Positions 6,358-15,674 of a stretch of DNA of 47,755 bases are shown in pieces. The notes under the pieces were generated by a model. The model was not told the DNA's origin. It saw only the letters and a program-made list of their open reading frames with translations, and made no database searches. The stretch lies in NCBI GenBank assembly GCA_017522135.1, contig JAFXAB010000036.1, forward strand, positions 1-47,755, in the 5' to 3' direction. The DNA comes from Bacteroidaceae bacterium. Its GTDB lineage: Bacteria; Bacteroidota; Bacteroidia; Bacteroidales; Barnesiellaceae_A. Both the position numbers and the translations under genes were made by a program. Positions within the stretch are counted from its first letter, which is position 1, and each line of letters starts with the position of its first letter.

Positions 6358-9159
6358 ATGAAAAAGAGCACAGTCACACACATATACACCGTTGCAGCAC
6401 TACTCCTTGTCGTGTTGTTCTCGTCATGCAATACAACCAAGAACACCGGTTGGACTCGATTTTACCAATCGATGACTACTCGCTACAACGTATACTTCAA
6501 TGCCGAGCAAAACTATATAGAACAACTCAAGTTGCAACAAGACCAATACGAGGACAACTTTACCGACCTCGTATATACAGCACCCGCTCAAGCCTATAAC
6601 AACCCCAAAGATCCGCAACCGCAAGGCTCTTTCGACCGCACTATCGAGAAGTGTGAGAGTGCCATACAAAAGCACAGCATAAAGAGCAAACCCAAGCGCA
6701 AACAAGGCAAGCGCAATGACCCCAAGTACAAAGAGTTTATGCAACGCGAAGAGTATAACCCCTTTATACACAACGCGTGGATGCTCATGGGAAAAGCTCA
6801 ATACAACAAAGGCGACTTCCTGGGCGCGGCTGCAACCTTCATGTATGTGGCTCAACACTACTCGTGGTTGCCCAAAACCGTAGCCGAAGCTCGGTTGTGG
6901 CAAGCCCGCAGTTACATTGCACTCGACTGGATATATGAAGCAGAAGACGTTCTATACAAAGCCAACAACGACAGCCTTCCGCCCGAGATGAATGGAACAT
7001 TTGCCTTGGTAAATACCGACTATCTTATCAAAACCAAAAACTACGCAAAGGCCATCCCGTTCCTCGAACAAGCCATCAAAAACGAGCACAACAAGTCACA
7101 AAAGGCTCGTCTTACGTTCCTATTGGGTCAGCTTTATGCCGGCGAAAAGCAACATACACAATCATACAACGCCTTCAAGAAGGTTGTAAACATGAATCCT
7201 TCCTACCGCACACAATTCAACGCCCGCATCAAAATGAGCGAAGTGTATGCCGGTGACAACGTAGAGAAAGAGGTAAAGTCGCTCGAGCGCATGACTCTCA
7301 AGAGCGTAAACAAAGACTATCAAGACCAGATATACTATGCCATAGGCAACTTGTACATGGCTCACAACGACACAATCAAAGCCATGAACAACTACAAAAA
7401 AGCCATAGAAAAAAGTACTCGCAACGGTATAGAAAAGGCCGTATGCCAGATTACTTTGGGAGAACTGCACTTTGGTCGCAGAGAGTATGTCGATGCGCAA
7501 CCATGCTACTCCGAGGCAATACCACTAATCAAAGAAGACTACCCCAATTATAAGTTACTCACTCGTCGCTCTGAGGTTCTCGACAAGTTGGTCGTATATG
7601 CCCAGAATGTAGAATTACAAGACAGCCTGCAAAACCTCGCCCGCATGAGCGAAGAAGATCGTAATGCTGTCATACAAAAGATTATAGACGACCTCATAGA
7701 ACAAGAAAAGAAAGAAACCGAAGAACGAGAGCGCGAAGAATACCTGTCGAAAAATGAAGGGCTGGGCATAAATAATATGCAAGGCGGAGCCAACCAACCC
7801 GTAGCCAATACCATGACAGGCGATGGCTCTTGGTACTTCTACAACCAGCAACTCATCAATGCCGGTAAGTCGGAGTTTCAAAAGAAATGGGGATCGCGTA
7901 AGCTGGAAGACGATTGGCGACGTCGCAACAAATCGGGGTTCTCAACAAGCGACTTTGGCAACACAGATGCAAGCAACGGCGAGATGGAGTATGACGAAGC
8001 AATGACCGACACAACAAGCACTGCTCCCGTCGATAGCGTTGCATTGGCCAATGCCGACGACCCTCATAAGATTGAGTACTACCTCAAGCAAATACCCCTC
8101 ACACCCGAAGAGATAACTTCTTCCAACGAGATTATCATAGAGGGACTCTACAACATGGGTATTATTCTCAAAAATGACTTGGAGGACTACGAAGCTGCAT
8201 CTGCCACATTCGATGAATTGGAGAAGAGATTTCCCGAGCACCAATACCGTCTCGACACCTACTACAACCGCTACCTGATGCACATGCGTAACAACGAGCC
8301 CGACAAGGCCGAGGTATATCGCCATAAAATACTCACACTCTTTAAAGAAAGCGAGTATGCCATTGCATTGAGCGACCCCAACTATCTCGAAAAGCGTCGC
8401 ACAGAAGGTGCTCGACAAGACTCTCTATACCAAAAGACCTACACCGCATACCTCAACAACGACAACCCGGCCGTACACAGCTACGTAGCACAAGTCAAGA
8501 AAGAACATCCGCTGTCGGATATTATGCACAAATTTATGTTCCTCGATGCCATGGCATACGTGGGAGACAAGAACTTCGACAAATTCAAGGAGATAGTACA
8601 GACATTGGTCGAGAAATATCCATCGACCGATGTGAGCGAATATGCCGGTAACATACTCAAGGGCATAGCACAAGGTCGCACCGTCAACAGCAATGGTAAC
8701 GCCCGAGGCATGGTATGGGACACCCGACTCGGTGGTGATGAAATGGCTGCAGCCGATAGCACTCGTACATTTACTTACGAGCCACTCACCGAGCACTACT
8801 TCATGTATGCTTTCAACAACCGCGAAGTATCGTCCAATCTCATGCTCTATGAGGTAGCACGCATGAACTTTTCACACTTCCTTGTGAAAGATTTTGACCT
8901 CGAAATTGTTACATTTAATGACTTGTCAATCCTTATCGTCAAAGGGTTTAACACCTTTGAAGAGGTTGTACACTACCGTGCGGTAATGACCAAGGAGAGC
9001 AGCTTTGTGCTACCCGAAGGTGTACGACCCGTCATGATAAGTACGGCCAACTATGAGCTGCTATTACAGGGTCATACATTGGAAGAGTACTTTGAATTTT
9101 TTAACAACTTCTACACCCCCTACAACGATGAAGCAACCGATGATACTATGGGCAGATGA
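6358..9159 (+). CDS. porW: Type IX secretion-associated TPR lipoprotein, PorW/SprE-like
   Basis: This 933-aa protein starts with a lipoprotein signal, with the lipobox Cys at about residue 24 (FSSCNTTKNTG). The region just after, TRFYQSMTTRYNVYFNAEQNY, is the hallmark of PorW/SprE. Several tetratricopeptide repeats follow (for example around LMGKAQYNKGDFLGAAATFMYVAQHY and AIPFLEQAIKNEHNKSQKARLTFLLGQLYAG). A Glu/Arg-rich, low-complexity linker lies near 440-520, then further TPR-like helices and a C-terminal domain. In T9SS bacteria PorW/SprE is an envelope lipoprotein needed for secretion or gliding. Its last 32 bases overlap the porX start in another frame, so the two are translationally coupled. 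Confidence 0.8.
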   Translation: MKKSTVTHIYTVAALLLVVLFSSCNTTKNTGWTRFYQSMTTRYNVYFNAEQNYIEQLKLQQDQYEDNFTDLVYTAPAQAYNNPKDPQPQGSFDRTIEKCESAIQKHSIKSKPKRKQGKRNDPKYKEFMQREEYNPFIHNAWMLMGKAQYNKGDFLGAAATFMYVAQHYSWLPKTVAEARLWQARSYIALDWIYEAEDVLYKANNDSLPPEMNGTFALVNTDYLIKTKNYAKAIPFLEQAIKNEHNKSQKARLTFLLGQLYAGEKQHTQSYNAFKKVVNMNPSYRTQFNARIKMSEVYAGDNVEKEVKSLERMTLKSVNKDYQDQIYYAIGNLYMAHNDTIKAMNNYKKAIEKSTRNGIEKAVCQITLGELHFGRREYVDAQPCYSEAIPLIKEDYPNYKLLTRRSEVLDKLVVYAQNVELQDSLQNLARMSEEDRNAVIQKIIDDLIEQEKKETEEREREEYLSKNEGLGINNMQGGANQPVANTMTGDGSWYFYNQQLINAGKSEFQKKWGSRKLEDDWRRRNKSGFSTSDFGNTDASNGEMEYDEAMTDTTSTAPVDSVALANADDPHKIEYYLKQIPLTPEEITSSNEIIIEGLYNMGIILKNDLEDYEAASATFDELEKRFPEHQYRLDTYYNRYLMHMRNNEPDKAEVYRHKILTLFKESEYAIALSDPNYLEKRRTEGARQDSLYQKTYTAYLNNDNPAVHSYVAQVKKEHPLSDIMHKFMFLDAMAYVGDKNFDKFKEIVQTLVEKYPSTDVSEYAGNILKGIAQGRTVNSNGNARGMVWDTRLGGDEMAAADSTRTFTYEPLTEHYFMYAFNNREVSSNLMLYEVARMNFSHFLVKDFDLEIVTFNDLSILIVKGFNTFEEVVHYRAVMTKESSFVLPEGVRPVMISTANYELLLQGHTLEEYFEFFNNFYTPYNDEATDDTMGR

Positions 9160-10672
9160 CGAGATAGACTTGCTCAGGCCACACATACTATTCCTCAACC
9201 AGAAGGGTTACGACCTCACCACCGTGACCAATGGCCTTGATGCCCTCGAAGCGTGCGATAAAGAGACGTATGACCTCATCATACTCGACGAGAACATGCC
9301 GGGATTGAGCGGCTTGGAGACACTGAGCCGCATCAAAGAGCATCACCCCGAGATACCCGTTGTGATGATTACCAAGAGTGAGGAAGAGAACATCATGAAT
9401 CAGGCCATCGGTAATAAAATTGCCGACTACCTCATCAAGCCGGTAAACCCCAACCAAATATTCCTCTCTATCAAGAAGAACCTGCACAGTAGGGAGATTA
9501 TCTCCGACGAGACCACGAGCAACTATCAACAAGAATTCAGTCGCATAGGCATGCTCATGAACGAAGCCTCGACCTGGGAAGAATGGAGCGAGGTATACCG
9601 CAAACTTGTCTATTGGGATCTACAACTATCGCATGCCGAAACGACCAACATGGACGACCTTATACACATGCAGAAGATAGAGGCCAATGCCACATTTGCC
9701 AAGTTTATCAAGAAAAACTACGAGCGATGGATAACGGGAGAAGAGCACCCCTTGATGAGTCACGAACTATTCAAGAGACGAGTTTTCCCCTTGCTCGACA
9801 ATGGTGAGAAACTCTTCTTTATCCTCATAGACAACTTCCGCCTCGACCAATGGCGCATCATACAACCCCTCATAAGCAACTATTTCACAGCCGAGGAGGA
9901 GTTGTATTGCAGCATACTTCCTACGGCAACACAATATGCCCGCAATGCCATCTTCTCGGGTCTTATGCCCAATAAGATAGCCGAGATGTTTCCCGAACTG
10001 TGGATAGATGAAGATGAGGAAGAGGGAAAAAATCTCAACGAAGCACCTCTTATACAGACACAACTCGACCGTTTCCGCAAGAACTACGAGTTTACCTACA
10101 ACAAAATCAATGAGAACGCCTATGGCGAAAAACTCTTGCAGAACTTCACACGTTTTACCGACAAGCCACTGAATGTGTGCGTTCTCAACTTTATAGATAT
10201 GCTCTCACATGCCCGCACCGAGTCGAAGATGATGCGCGAATTGGCCTCGAGCGAGGCGGCTTATCGTTCACTCACCGAGTCGTGGTTTCGCCACTCATCG
10301 GCTATCGAACTCTTCAAGAAAATAGCCAATAGCGGATATAAAATCATACTCACCACCGACCATGGCACCGTGCATGTCGATAACCCTATCAAGGTAATAG
10401 GCGATAAGAACACCAATACCAACTTGCGCTACAAGGTAGGCAAGTCGCTGAGCTACAACCCCAAGCAAGTGTATGAAATAAAGAATCCGAAATTATACGG
10501 GCTACCCTCGCCCAACATCAGTTCGTCGTACATCTTTGCCACCAATCGCGACTTCTTTGCCTACCCCAACAACTACAACTACTACGTCAATTACTACAAA
10601 GATACATTCCAACACGGTGGTATATCGCTCGAAGAGATGATGATACCGCTTGTTACCCTCACTGCCAAATAA
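9128..10672 (+). CDS. porX: PorX-type response regulator with alkaline-phosphatase-fold (PglZ) output domain
   Basis: This 514-aa protein has an N-terminal receiver domain with acidic pocket D10/D11, phosphoacceptor D54 in ILDENMPG and T82-K83. A helical linker follows. The C-terminal metal-dependent hydrolase domain has LIDNFRLDQW, PTATQYARNAIFSG (catalytic Thr region), and TTDHGTVHV metal ligands. In Porphyromonas gingivalis PorX works with histidine kinase PorY and sigma factor SigP to control type IX secretion, and the output domain is a zinc phosphodiesterase acting on oligonucleotides. Length is close to that of known PorX. ATG 9128 is chosen because MKQPMILWADDE is the natural receiver start; it lies inside the end of porW. 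No kinase gene is nearby. Confidence 0.88.
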   Translation: MKQPMILWADDEIDLLRPHILFLNQKGYDLTTVTNGLDALEACDKETYDLIILDENMPGLSGLETLSRIKEHHPEIPVVMITKSEEENIMNQAIGNKIADYLIKPVNPNQIFLSIKKNLHSREIISDETTSNYQQEFSRIGMLMNEASTWEEWSEVYRKLVYWDLQLSHAETTNMDDLIHMQKIEANATFAKFIKKNYERWITGEEHPLMSHELFKRRVFPLLDNGEKLFFILIDNFRLDQWRIIQPLISNYFTAEEELYCSILPTATQYARNAIFSGLMPNKIAEMFPELWIDEDEEEGKNLNEAPLIQTQLDRFRKNYEFTYNKINENAYGEKLLQNFTRFTDKPLNVCVLNFIDMLSHARTESKMMRELASSEAAYRSLTESWFRHSSAIELFKKIANSGYKIILTTDHGTVHVDNPIKVIGDKNTNTNLRYKVGKSLSYNPKQVYEIKNPKLYGLPSPNISSSYIFATNRDFFAYPNNYNYYVNYYKDTFQHGGISLEEMMIPLVTLTAK

Positions 10673-10681
10673 AAAAAAATT

Positions 10682-11101
10682 ATGCTCCGAATAGAAATAA
10701 AATCACTCGACGACATTCGCCATGCGGCCCGCACCTTTATCGACAACATCGGCAATGATTGCATCTTTGCCTTTTATGGTCAGATGGGAGCCGGTAAGAC
10801 TACATTCATAAAAGCCGTATGCGAAGAGTTGGGCGTACAAGATGTTATCAACAGCCCCACATTTGCCATTGTAAATGAATATCTTACCAACACCGGCAAT
10901 ACCATCTACCACTTCGATTGCTACCGCATCAACAAGATAGTGGAGGCATTGGATATGGGATGTCAGGACTACTTTGACAGTGGCAACCTTTGCTTTATCG
11001 AGTGGCCTGAAAATATCTCAGAGATACTACCCGAAGAGGCAGTAGCGGTACATATCGAGGTAGCCGACGACAATACAAGATGTGTAGAAATAGGGAAATA
11101 A
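10682..11101 (+). CDS. tsaE: tRNA threonylcarbamoyladenosine biosynthesis ATPase TsaE
   Basis: This 139-aa P-loop ATPase works with TsaB and TsaD to add threonylcarbamoyl to A37 of ANN-decoding tRNAs. The Walker [10 protein letters not shown] sits at 33-41, followed by the family's [13 protein letters not shown] near 55-67 and HFDCYRI near 78-84. A Glu near the C-terminal FIEWPE motif matches the family. It starts 9 bases after porX, so it is likely co-transcribed. Adjacency of porX and tsaE is, as I recall, common in Bacteroidetes. Confidence 0.93.
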   Translation: MLRIEIKSLDDIRHAARTFIDNIGNDCIFAFYGQMGAGKTTFIKAVCEELGVQDVINSPTFAIVNEYLTNTGNTIYHFDCYRINKIVEALDMGCQDYFDSGNLCFIEWPENISEILPEEAVAVHIEVADDNTRCVEIGK

Positions 11102-11123
11102 AGAAGCGATAGGGACAAAAAAG

Positions 11124-11906
11124 ATGGATGGAGAAGAAAAGACCTTTCGTATAAATACGTTTGGAAAGATATTGCTCGGAGGCTTTGCCATAGTAGCAGC
11201 CCTTGTCATGATACTTACTATCATAGAGCAACGCCCCGACTCGGTGGGAAGTTGTGGAGACTGGGACAAACAGGGTATAGATGTGTCGCACTATCAAGGC
11301 AGTATAGATTGGGAAAGAGTGGCAAACGAAACGAATATCAAGTTTGTATACATCAAGGCTACCGAGGGGTCGTCACACAAAGATACCACCTATACACGCA
11401 ACACACGGCAAGCCCGTGCTGTAGGACTTGCCGTAGGTAGTTATCACTACTTCCATCCCAATGTACCAGTAGCGACACAATATAATAATTTTATGAGTCT
11501 TGTCGACCTCTCGACACAAGATCTTATACCGGTAGTCGATATTGAAGAGAAGGGTCGCAAGCCCAGCAAACAAATCTGTGACAGCCTCGACAAATTCTCG
11601 AGCATGGTGCTTGCTCAATGGGGCACGCGTCCTATTATATATACTCACCAACGGTTTTACAACTATTTGTTGCAACGCTCGTTTGACGACCACATCTTGT
11701 GGATAGCCCGCTATGGAGCATACAAATTTAAGCTCACTCCGGCACTTGAAGATGAGCGTCAATGTACTATATGGCAATATAGCAATCGCGGTATTGTTGA
11801 GGGCATAGAGGGTCATGTCGACCTCAATACTCTATATAACGGTGCTGAGATAACCGATATTATGATAAAGCGACGCTTTACACAAAGCGGTACTATGGCA
11901 AAGTAA
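11124..11906 (+). CDS. Membrane-anchored GH25 muramidase (lysozyme)
   Basis: The 260-aa protein has a short cytoplasmic N-terminus, one membrane helix at about 15-34, then a GH25 domain facing the periplasm. Family motifs are complete: GIDVSHYQGSIDW (D53), KATEGSS (E81), YHYFHP near 107-112, VVDIEEKG with D139 and E141, IYTHQRFYN, LWIARYG and the terminal WQYSNRG...GHVDLN segment. It should cleave the N-acetylmuramic acid-N-acetylglucosamine bond of peptidoglycan. It follows tsaE by 22 bases and ends 10 bases before the convergent HAD gene. A housekeeping wall-remodelling role is the simple reading; a lytic role with the phage-like genes is only a possibility. Confidence 0.9.
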   Translation: MDGEEKTFRINTFGKILLGGFAIVAALVMILTIIEQRPDSVGSCGDWDKQGIDVSHYQGSIDWERVANETNIKFVYIKATEGSSHKDTTYTRNTRQARAVGLAVGSYHYFHPNVPVATQYNNFMSLVDLSTQDLIPVVDIEEKGRKPSKQICDSLDKFSSMVLAQWGTRPIIYTHQRFYNYLLQRSFDDHILWIARYGAYKFKLTPALEDERQCTIWQYSNRGIVEGIEGHVDLNTLYNGAEITDIMIKRRFTQSGTMAK

Positions 11907-11916
11907 TATAGCCCGG

Positions 11917-12549
11917 TTACTTTTCAAACGGTGCTATGTGACCATGGCTACACATATATGCTTCATGTGCATAATGAAACATGGGATAGTCGCCAGTGCT
12001 ATTGCCATAGGCTACGATATGAAATTTGTCGGGGGTATAGTGTGAGGCTATACGATTGACTTTCTCCCGTCCGTTGCAATTGAGGCCGTCGAAACGGCCT
12101 GTATATCTCCCCTGCTCGACTACCATGCGTGTGGCTATTACATCATCGACCCCATGCGCCTCGCACCACGGTCGCACCCACTCTTCGACACTTGCCGACA
12201 CAACAACTACTTTGTGTCCTTGTGCTTTGTGCCACTTCATTCGCTCCACAACGGGTTGTGCCACAACTGCATCGACCTTCGAGACAAAATCTTTACCTAC
12301 ACACTCTATCTCGGTGGTTGTACGCCCGGCAAAACAGCGACGCAAAAGTCGCTCCTTGGTAGAGCCGGCATCGATGCCCCATACCGATTTCCATCCCGAG
12401 CACGCCAAGACGACCATGGCAGGGAGTGTCGACAGCATGGATAGAGCAAGACCACTCACCCCGGTTGCATGACGTATAAAGAGGGGCAATGTGTCGCTCA
12501 AAGTGAGCGTTCCATCAAAGTCAAAAAGGGCTACAACAGGCTTATCCAT
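11917..12549 (-). CDS. HAD-superfamily phosphatase (HAD-IB, SerB-like)
   Basis: A 210-aa HAD hydrolase. Motif I DFDGTLT places nucleophile D10 and acid/base D12 near the N-terminus; motif II is VVVVSAS near 118-124; motif III/IV is the Lys region and AYGNSTGDYPM near 185-195. Two hydrophobic stretches near 30-55 form a cap that may bring it to the membrane. It starts at ATG 12549, overlapping the UbiA stop by 8 bases, so the pair is translationally coupled. The likely substrate is a phosphorylated product of the UbiA enzyme, for example a polyprenyl-phosphoryl sugar phosphate; that is inference. A longer start at 12585 is less likely because it runs deep into ubiA. Confidence 0.82.
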   Translation of the reverse strand: MDKPVVALFDFDGTLTLSDTLPLFIRHATGVSGLALSMLSTLPAMVVLACSGWKSVWGIDAGSTKERLLRRCFAGRTTTEIECVGKDFVSKVDAVVAQPVVERMKWHKAQGHKVVVVSASVEEWVRPWCEAHGVDDVIATRMVVEQGRYTGRFDGLNCNGREKVNRIASHYTPDKFHIVAYGNSTGDYPMFHYAHEAYMCSHGHIAPFEK

Positions 12550-13411
12550 ATATGATATAGGCAAAGAGTAATAACCAACCGGCAACGCACAATTGCAAAA
12601 AACGGTCGCGCATGATTATCTTTGTGGGACTCCAACTCTTCTCCTCGACGAGCGTAATCTGCAAATAGCGCAAAATACCGGCAAGAACAAATATCGATGT
12701 GGCATAGACATATTTACAGTCAAATCGTGCAACAATCTCATCGTCGACTGTATACATTATATAACTGACCAACGTAATGGCAGCCACAAGGGTTATAATA
12801 TGGTCGAGCAGGTTGCGATTGTAGGCAGTCACATTGCGACGCGCAACTGCCTGAGTGCGCTCATACTTGATGACATCGTCGCGACGCTTGGCCAAAACAA
12901 GGAAGAGAGCCAACAGGAAAGTCATAATGATAATCCAATGCGAGGGCTCGACCTCGGCTGCTACAGCACCGGCAATGATGCGCAGGACAAATCCAAATGC
13001 AACCAACATAACATCGAGTATAGCTACATGCTTGAGCCACAAAGAGTAGGCATGGTTGATAAGCAGGTATGCAGCCAATACGATAAACATGGGAGTGGAG
13101 GGTATGAAGATTGCAATGATAAGTATCGAAAGCAATAACAGGCAGGCATACAAGAGGCGAGCAATGGGGAGAGATACTCTGCCCGATGCAATGGGTCGAC
13201 GACATTTTTCGGGGTGAATACGGTCGAACTCAACATCGCACATATCATTGAGCACATATATGCTGCTGCTCGCCATAGATAGTGCAAGAAATGTAACTGC
13301 AACGGCTATGAGACGAGGCAGGTTGTCGATGTCTTGAGCGAAAAACAGCGGAAGAAATACGAATAAGTTTTTGCTCCACTGTGCAGGCCTGAGAAGCTTG
13401 ATGTAGTCCAT
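12542..13411 (-). CDS. UbiA-family prenyltransferase, decaprenyl-phosphate phosphoribosyltransferase-like
   Basis: This 289-aa integral membrane protein has about eight hydrophobic helices. It carries the two Asp-rich Mg-pyrophosphate motifs of the UbiA superfamily: NDMCDVEFD near 55-63 and AKRRDDVIKYE near 174-184. The opening LLRPAQWSKNLFVFLPLFFA is typical of the branch that transfers phosphoribose to decaprenyl phosphate rather than the quinone enzymes. It lies 22 bases behind fcl, in the same direction, and overlaps the phosphatase gene. Together the two could make a lipid-linked pentose for surface glycan. A quinone role cannot be excluded. Confidence 0.8.
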   Translation of the reverse strand: MDYIKLLRPAQWSKNLFVFLPLFFAQDIDNLPRLIAVAVTFLALSMASSSIYVLNDMCDVEFDRIHPEKCRRPIASGRVSLPIARLLYACLLLLSILIIAIFIPSTPMFIVLAAYLLINHAYSLWLKHVAILDVMLVAFGFVLRIIAGAVAAEVEPSHWIIIMTFLLALFLVLAKRRDDVIKYERTQAVARRNVTAYNRNLLDHIITLVAAITLVSYIMYTVDDEIVARFDCKYVYATSIFVLAGILRYLQITLVEEKSWSPTKIIMRDRFLQLCVAGWLLLFAYIIYG

Positions 13412-13433
13412 GTTGTGTGTTATTTAAGCGGGC

Positions 13434-14513
13434 TCACTTTTCGCCCAACAAATACCAATCATACAGGCGTTTAACGCCTTCTTCAATCTCTATCTTGTGA
13501 TGCCATCCCAAGTTGTGCAACTTGGAAACATCGGTGAGCTTACGCATAGTTCCGTCGGGTTTGGAAGCATCGAAACGCAACTCACCTTGATAACCAATGG
13601 TGTTGACAATGAGTCGGGCAACTTCTTTGATAGAGATTTCTTTACCTGTACCTATGTTGATGTGACAATTGCGAATGTGCTTGACATCGGGATCATACGT
13701 ATCCTTGAAGTCGATATTCTCGAGGATAAAGACCGAAGCATCGGCCATCTCTTCGCTCCAGAGAAATTCGCGCACGGGCGTACCTGTGCCCCACAATGTA
13801 ACAGCCTCGCGAGTAATGCCATACTTGGCCAATATGCGAATGATGTCGTCTTGCGAAGCCGAGCCATCCAATCCCTCGACGGGTCGCAGATTGAGGTCGG
13901 CACGCACAGCATCCCAATTGCCGTCGAAGAGTTGCTTGCCCAAGTGAATTTTGCGGATCATGGCCGGGAGAACGTGACTGTTTTCGAGGTGGAAATTGTC
14001 GCGCGGACCGTAAAGGTTGGTGGGCATTACGGCAATATAATTTGTACCATATTGGATATTGAAGCTCTCACACATCTTGAGACCTGCAATTTTGGCAATG
14101 GCGTATGGCTCGTTGGTATATTCGAGAGGCGAAGTAAGGAGTGTATCTTCGCTCATGGGTTGAGGAGCTTCGCGCGGGTATATACATGTGCTACCCAAGA
14201 AGAGCAACTTTTTGACACCGTGACGAAAGCTCTCGCCTATTACGTTCTGCTGTATCTGAAGGTTTTCGTAAATAAAATCGGCACGGTATGTATTGTTGGC
14301 CATAATGCCTCCGACATGTGCAGCAGCAAGGATAACATATCGGGGTTGCTCCTCGTCGAAGAACTTGCGCACAGCTACAGCATCGAGGAGGTCGAGCTGG
14401 GCATGGGTGCGTCCTACCAGATTGGTATAGCCTTTATCAAGGAGATTGTTCCATATAGCCGAGCCAACAAGTCCACGATGTCCGGCCACATATATCTTAT
14501 CACTTTTATTCAT
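13434..14513 (-). CDS. fcl: GDP-L-fucose synthase
   Basis: This 359-aa short-chain dehydrogenase family enzyme performs epimerisation and NADPH reduction of GDP-4-keto-6-deoxymannose. It has the Rossmann motif VAGHRGLVGSAI near 10-21, the catalytic YAIAK (Y-x3-K) near 138-142, and ILAAAHVGGI near 60-70, as in WcaG. It carries an insert near 205-245 (region with LRPVEGLDGSASQDDIIRIL), which as I recall is usual for Bacteroidetes Fcl. ATG 14513 is preferred over TTG 14519. It follows gmd by 53 bases in the GDP-fucose operon. Confidence 0.93.
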   Translation of the reverse strand: MNKSDKIYVAGHRGLVGSAIWNNLLDKGYTNLVGRTHAQLDLLDAVAVRKFFDEEQPRYVILAAAHVGGIMANNTYRADFIYENLQIQQNVIGESFRHGVKKLLFLGSTCIYPREAPQPMSEDTLLTSPLEYTNEPYAIAKIAGLKMCESFNIQYGTNYIAVMPTNLYGPRDNFHLENSHVLPAMIRKIHLGKQLFDGNWDAVRADLNLRPVEGLDGSASQDDIIRILAKYGITREAVTLWGTGTPVREFLWSEEMADASVFILENIDFKDTYDPDVKHIRNCHINIGTGKEISIKEVARLIVNTIGYQGELRFDASKPDGTMRKLTDVSKLHNLGWHHKIEIEEGVKRLYDWYLLGEK

Positions 14514-14566
14514 TATCAAATGAGTTTTTGTGAGATGTAGTTATCTTGTAGAGAAGTTCTATCAAC

Positions 14567-15625
14567 TTATATTCCTCTCTTGACAAAATTCATATCGTGC
14601 TCGACCATGATGCGAACCAAGTCGGCAAAGGGAGTTTTGCAAGGATTCCAACCGAGAAGCGTCTTGGCCTTTGTGGGATCACCCAGCAATTGTTCGACCT
14701 CAGTTGGGCGGAAAAATTTGGGGTCGACCTCGACCAAAACACGACCTGTAGCAGTGTCGATACCTTTCTCGTCGACACCGTCACCTTCCCAACGAAGGTC
14801 GATACCGGCCTCGCGGAAAGCTATAGTACAGAAGTCTCGTACAGAGTGATACTCACCGGTAGCAACAACAAAGTCCTCGGGTGTGTCGTGTTGCAACATG
14901 AGCCACATGCACTCGACATAGTCGCGTGCATATCCCCAGTCGCGCAGGGAGTTGAGGTTGCCAAGGTATAGCTTGTCTTGCAGGCCATGAGCAATGCGAG
15001 CGGCAGCCAACGTAATCTTGCGTGTAACAAAGTTCTCGCCACGACGCTCACTCTCGTGGTTGAACAGAATGCCATTAACGGCAAACATGCCGTAGGCCTC
15101 GCGGTAGTTTTTGGTAATCCAAAAACCGTATTGCTTGGCTACGCCATAGGGGGAACGGGGATAGAAAGGTGTAGTTTCTTTCTGCGGTATTTCTTGAACT
15201 TTACCAAAAAGTTCGCTTGTAGAGGCTTGGTATATGCGGCACTTCTTCTCGAGGCCGAGAATGCGCACAGCCTCGAGCAGACGCAGTGTACCAACAGCGT
15301 CGACCTCGGCCGTATATTCGGGTACGTCGAAACTGACCTTGACATGGCTTTGCGCTGCAAGGTTGTAAATCTCGTCGGGTTGAATCAGCTGAATGATGCG
15401 AATGAGCGAAGAAGAGTCGGTCATGTCGCCATAGTGCAGATTGAGCAGTCGTTTGTTTTTCATATCACGCACCCATTCGTCAAGATAAAGGTGCTCGATG
15501 CGAGCAGTATTGAAAGAAGAGCTGCGGCGTAAGATGCCGTGTACTTCATATCCTTTTTCGAGAAGAAATTCGGCCAAGAAAGAACCGTCTTGACCTGTAA
15601 TACCGGTGATAAGAGCTTTTTTCAT
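14567..15625 (-). CDS. gmd: GDP-mannose 4,6-dehydratase
   Basis: This 352-aa protein converts GDP-D-mannose to GDP-4-keto-6-deoxy-D-mannose. The N-terminal [22 protein letters not shown] carries the NAD(P)-binding glycine motif, [16 protein letters not shown] contains the catalytic Thr/Glu region near 125-140, and [13 protein letters not shown] supplies the Tyr-x3-Lys pair. Family features [17 protein letters not shown] and [16 protein letters not shown] are present. It lies 49 bases behind manC and before fcl, giving the complete mannose-1-phosphate to GDP-fucose route. Confidence 0.95.
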   Translation of the reverse strand: MKKALITGITGQDGSFLAEFLLEKGYEVHGILRRSSSFNTARIEHLYLDEWVRDMKNKRLLNLHYGDMTDSSSLIRIIQLIQPDEIYNLAAQSHVKVSFDVPEYTAEVDAVGTLRLLEAVRILGLEKKCRIYQASTSELFGKVQEIPQKETTPFYPRSPYGVAKQYGFWITKNYREAYGMFAVNGILFNHESERRGENFVTRKITLAAARIAHGLQDKLYLGNLNSLRDWGYARDYVECMWLMLQHDTPEDFVVATGEYHSVRDFCTIAFREAGIDLRWEGDGVDEKGIDTATGRVLVEVDPKFFRPTEVEQLLGDPTKAKTLLGWNPCKTPFADLVRIMVEHDMNFVKRGI

Positions 15626-15674
15626 TATCGTATAGTTTTATAATACATTGTGTAAGAGAGAGTGTGTAAAAATC

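Noticed and set aside
9128..10672. BREX defence gene because of the PglZ-like domain
   Set aside because: The N-terminal receiver domain and the porW/tsaE neighbours identify PorX; no other BREX genes are present.
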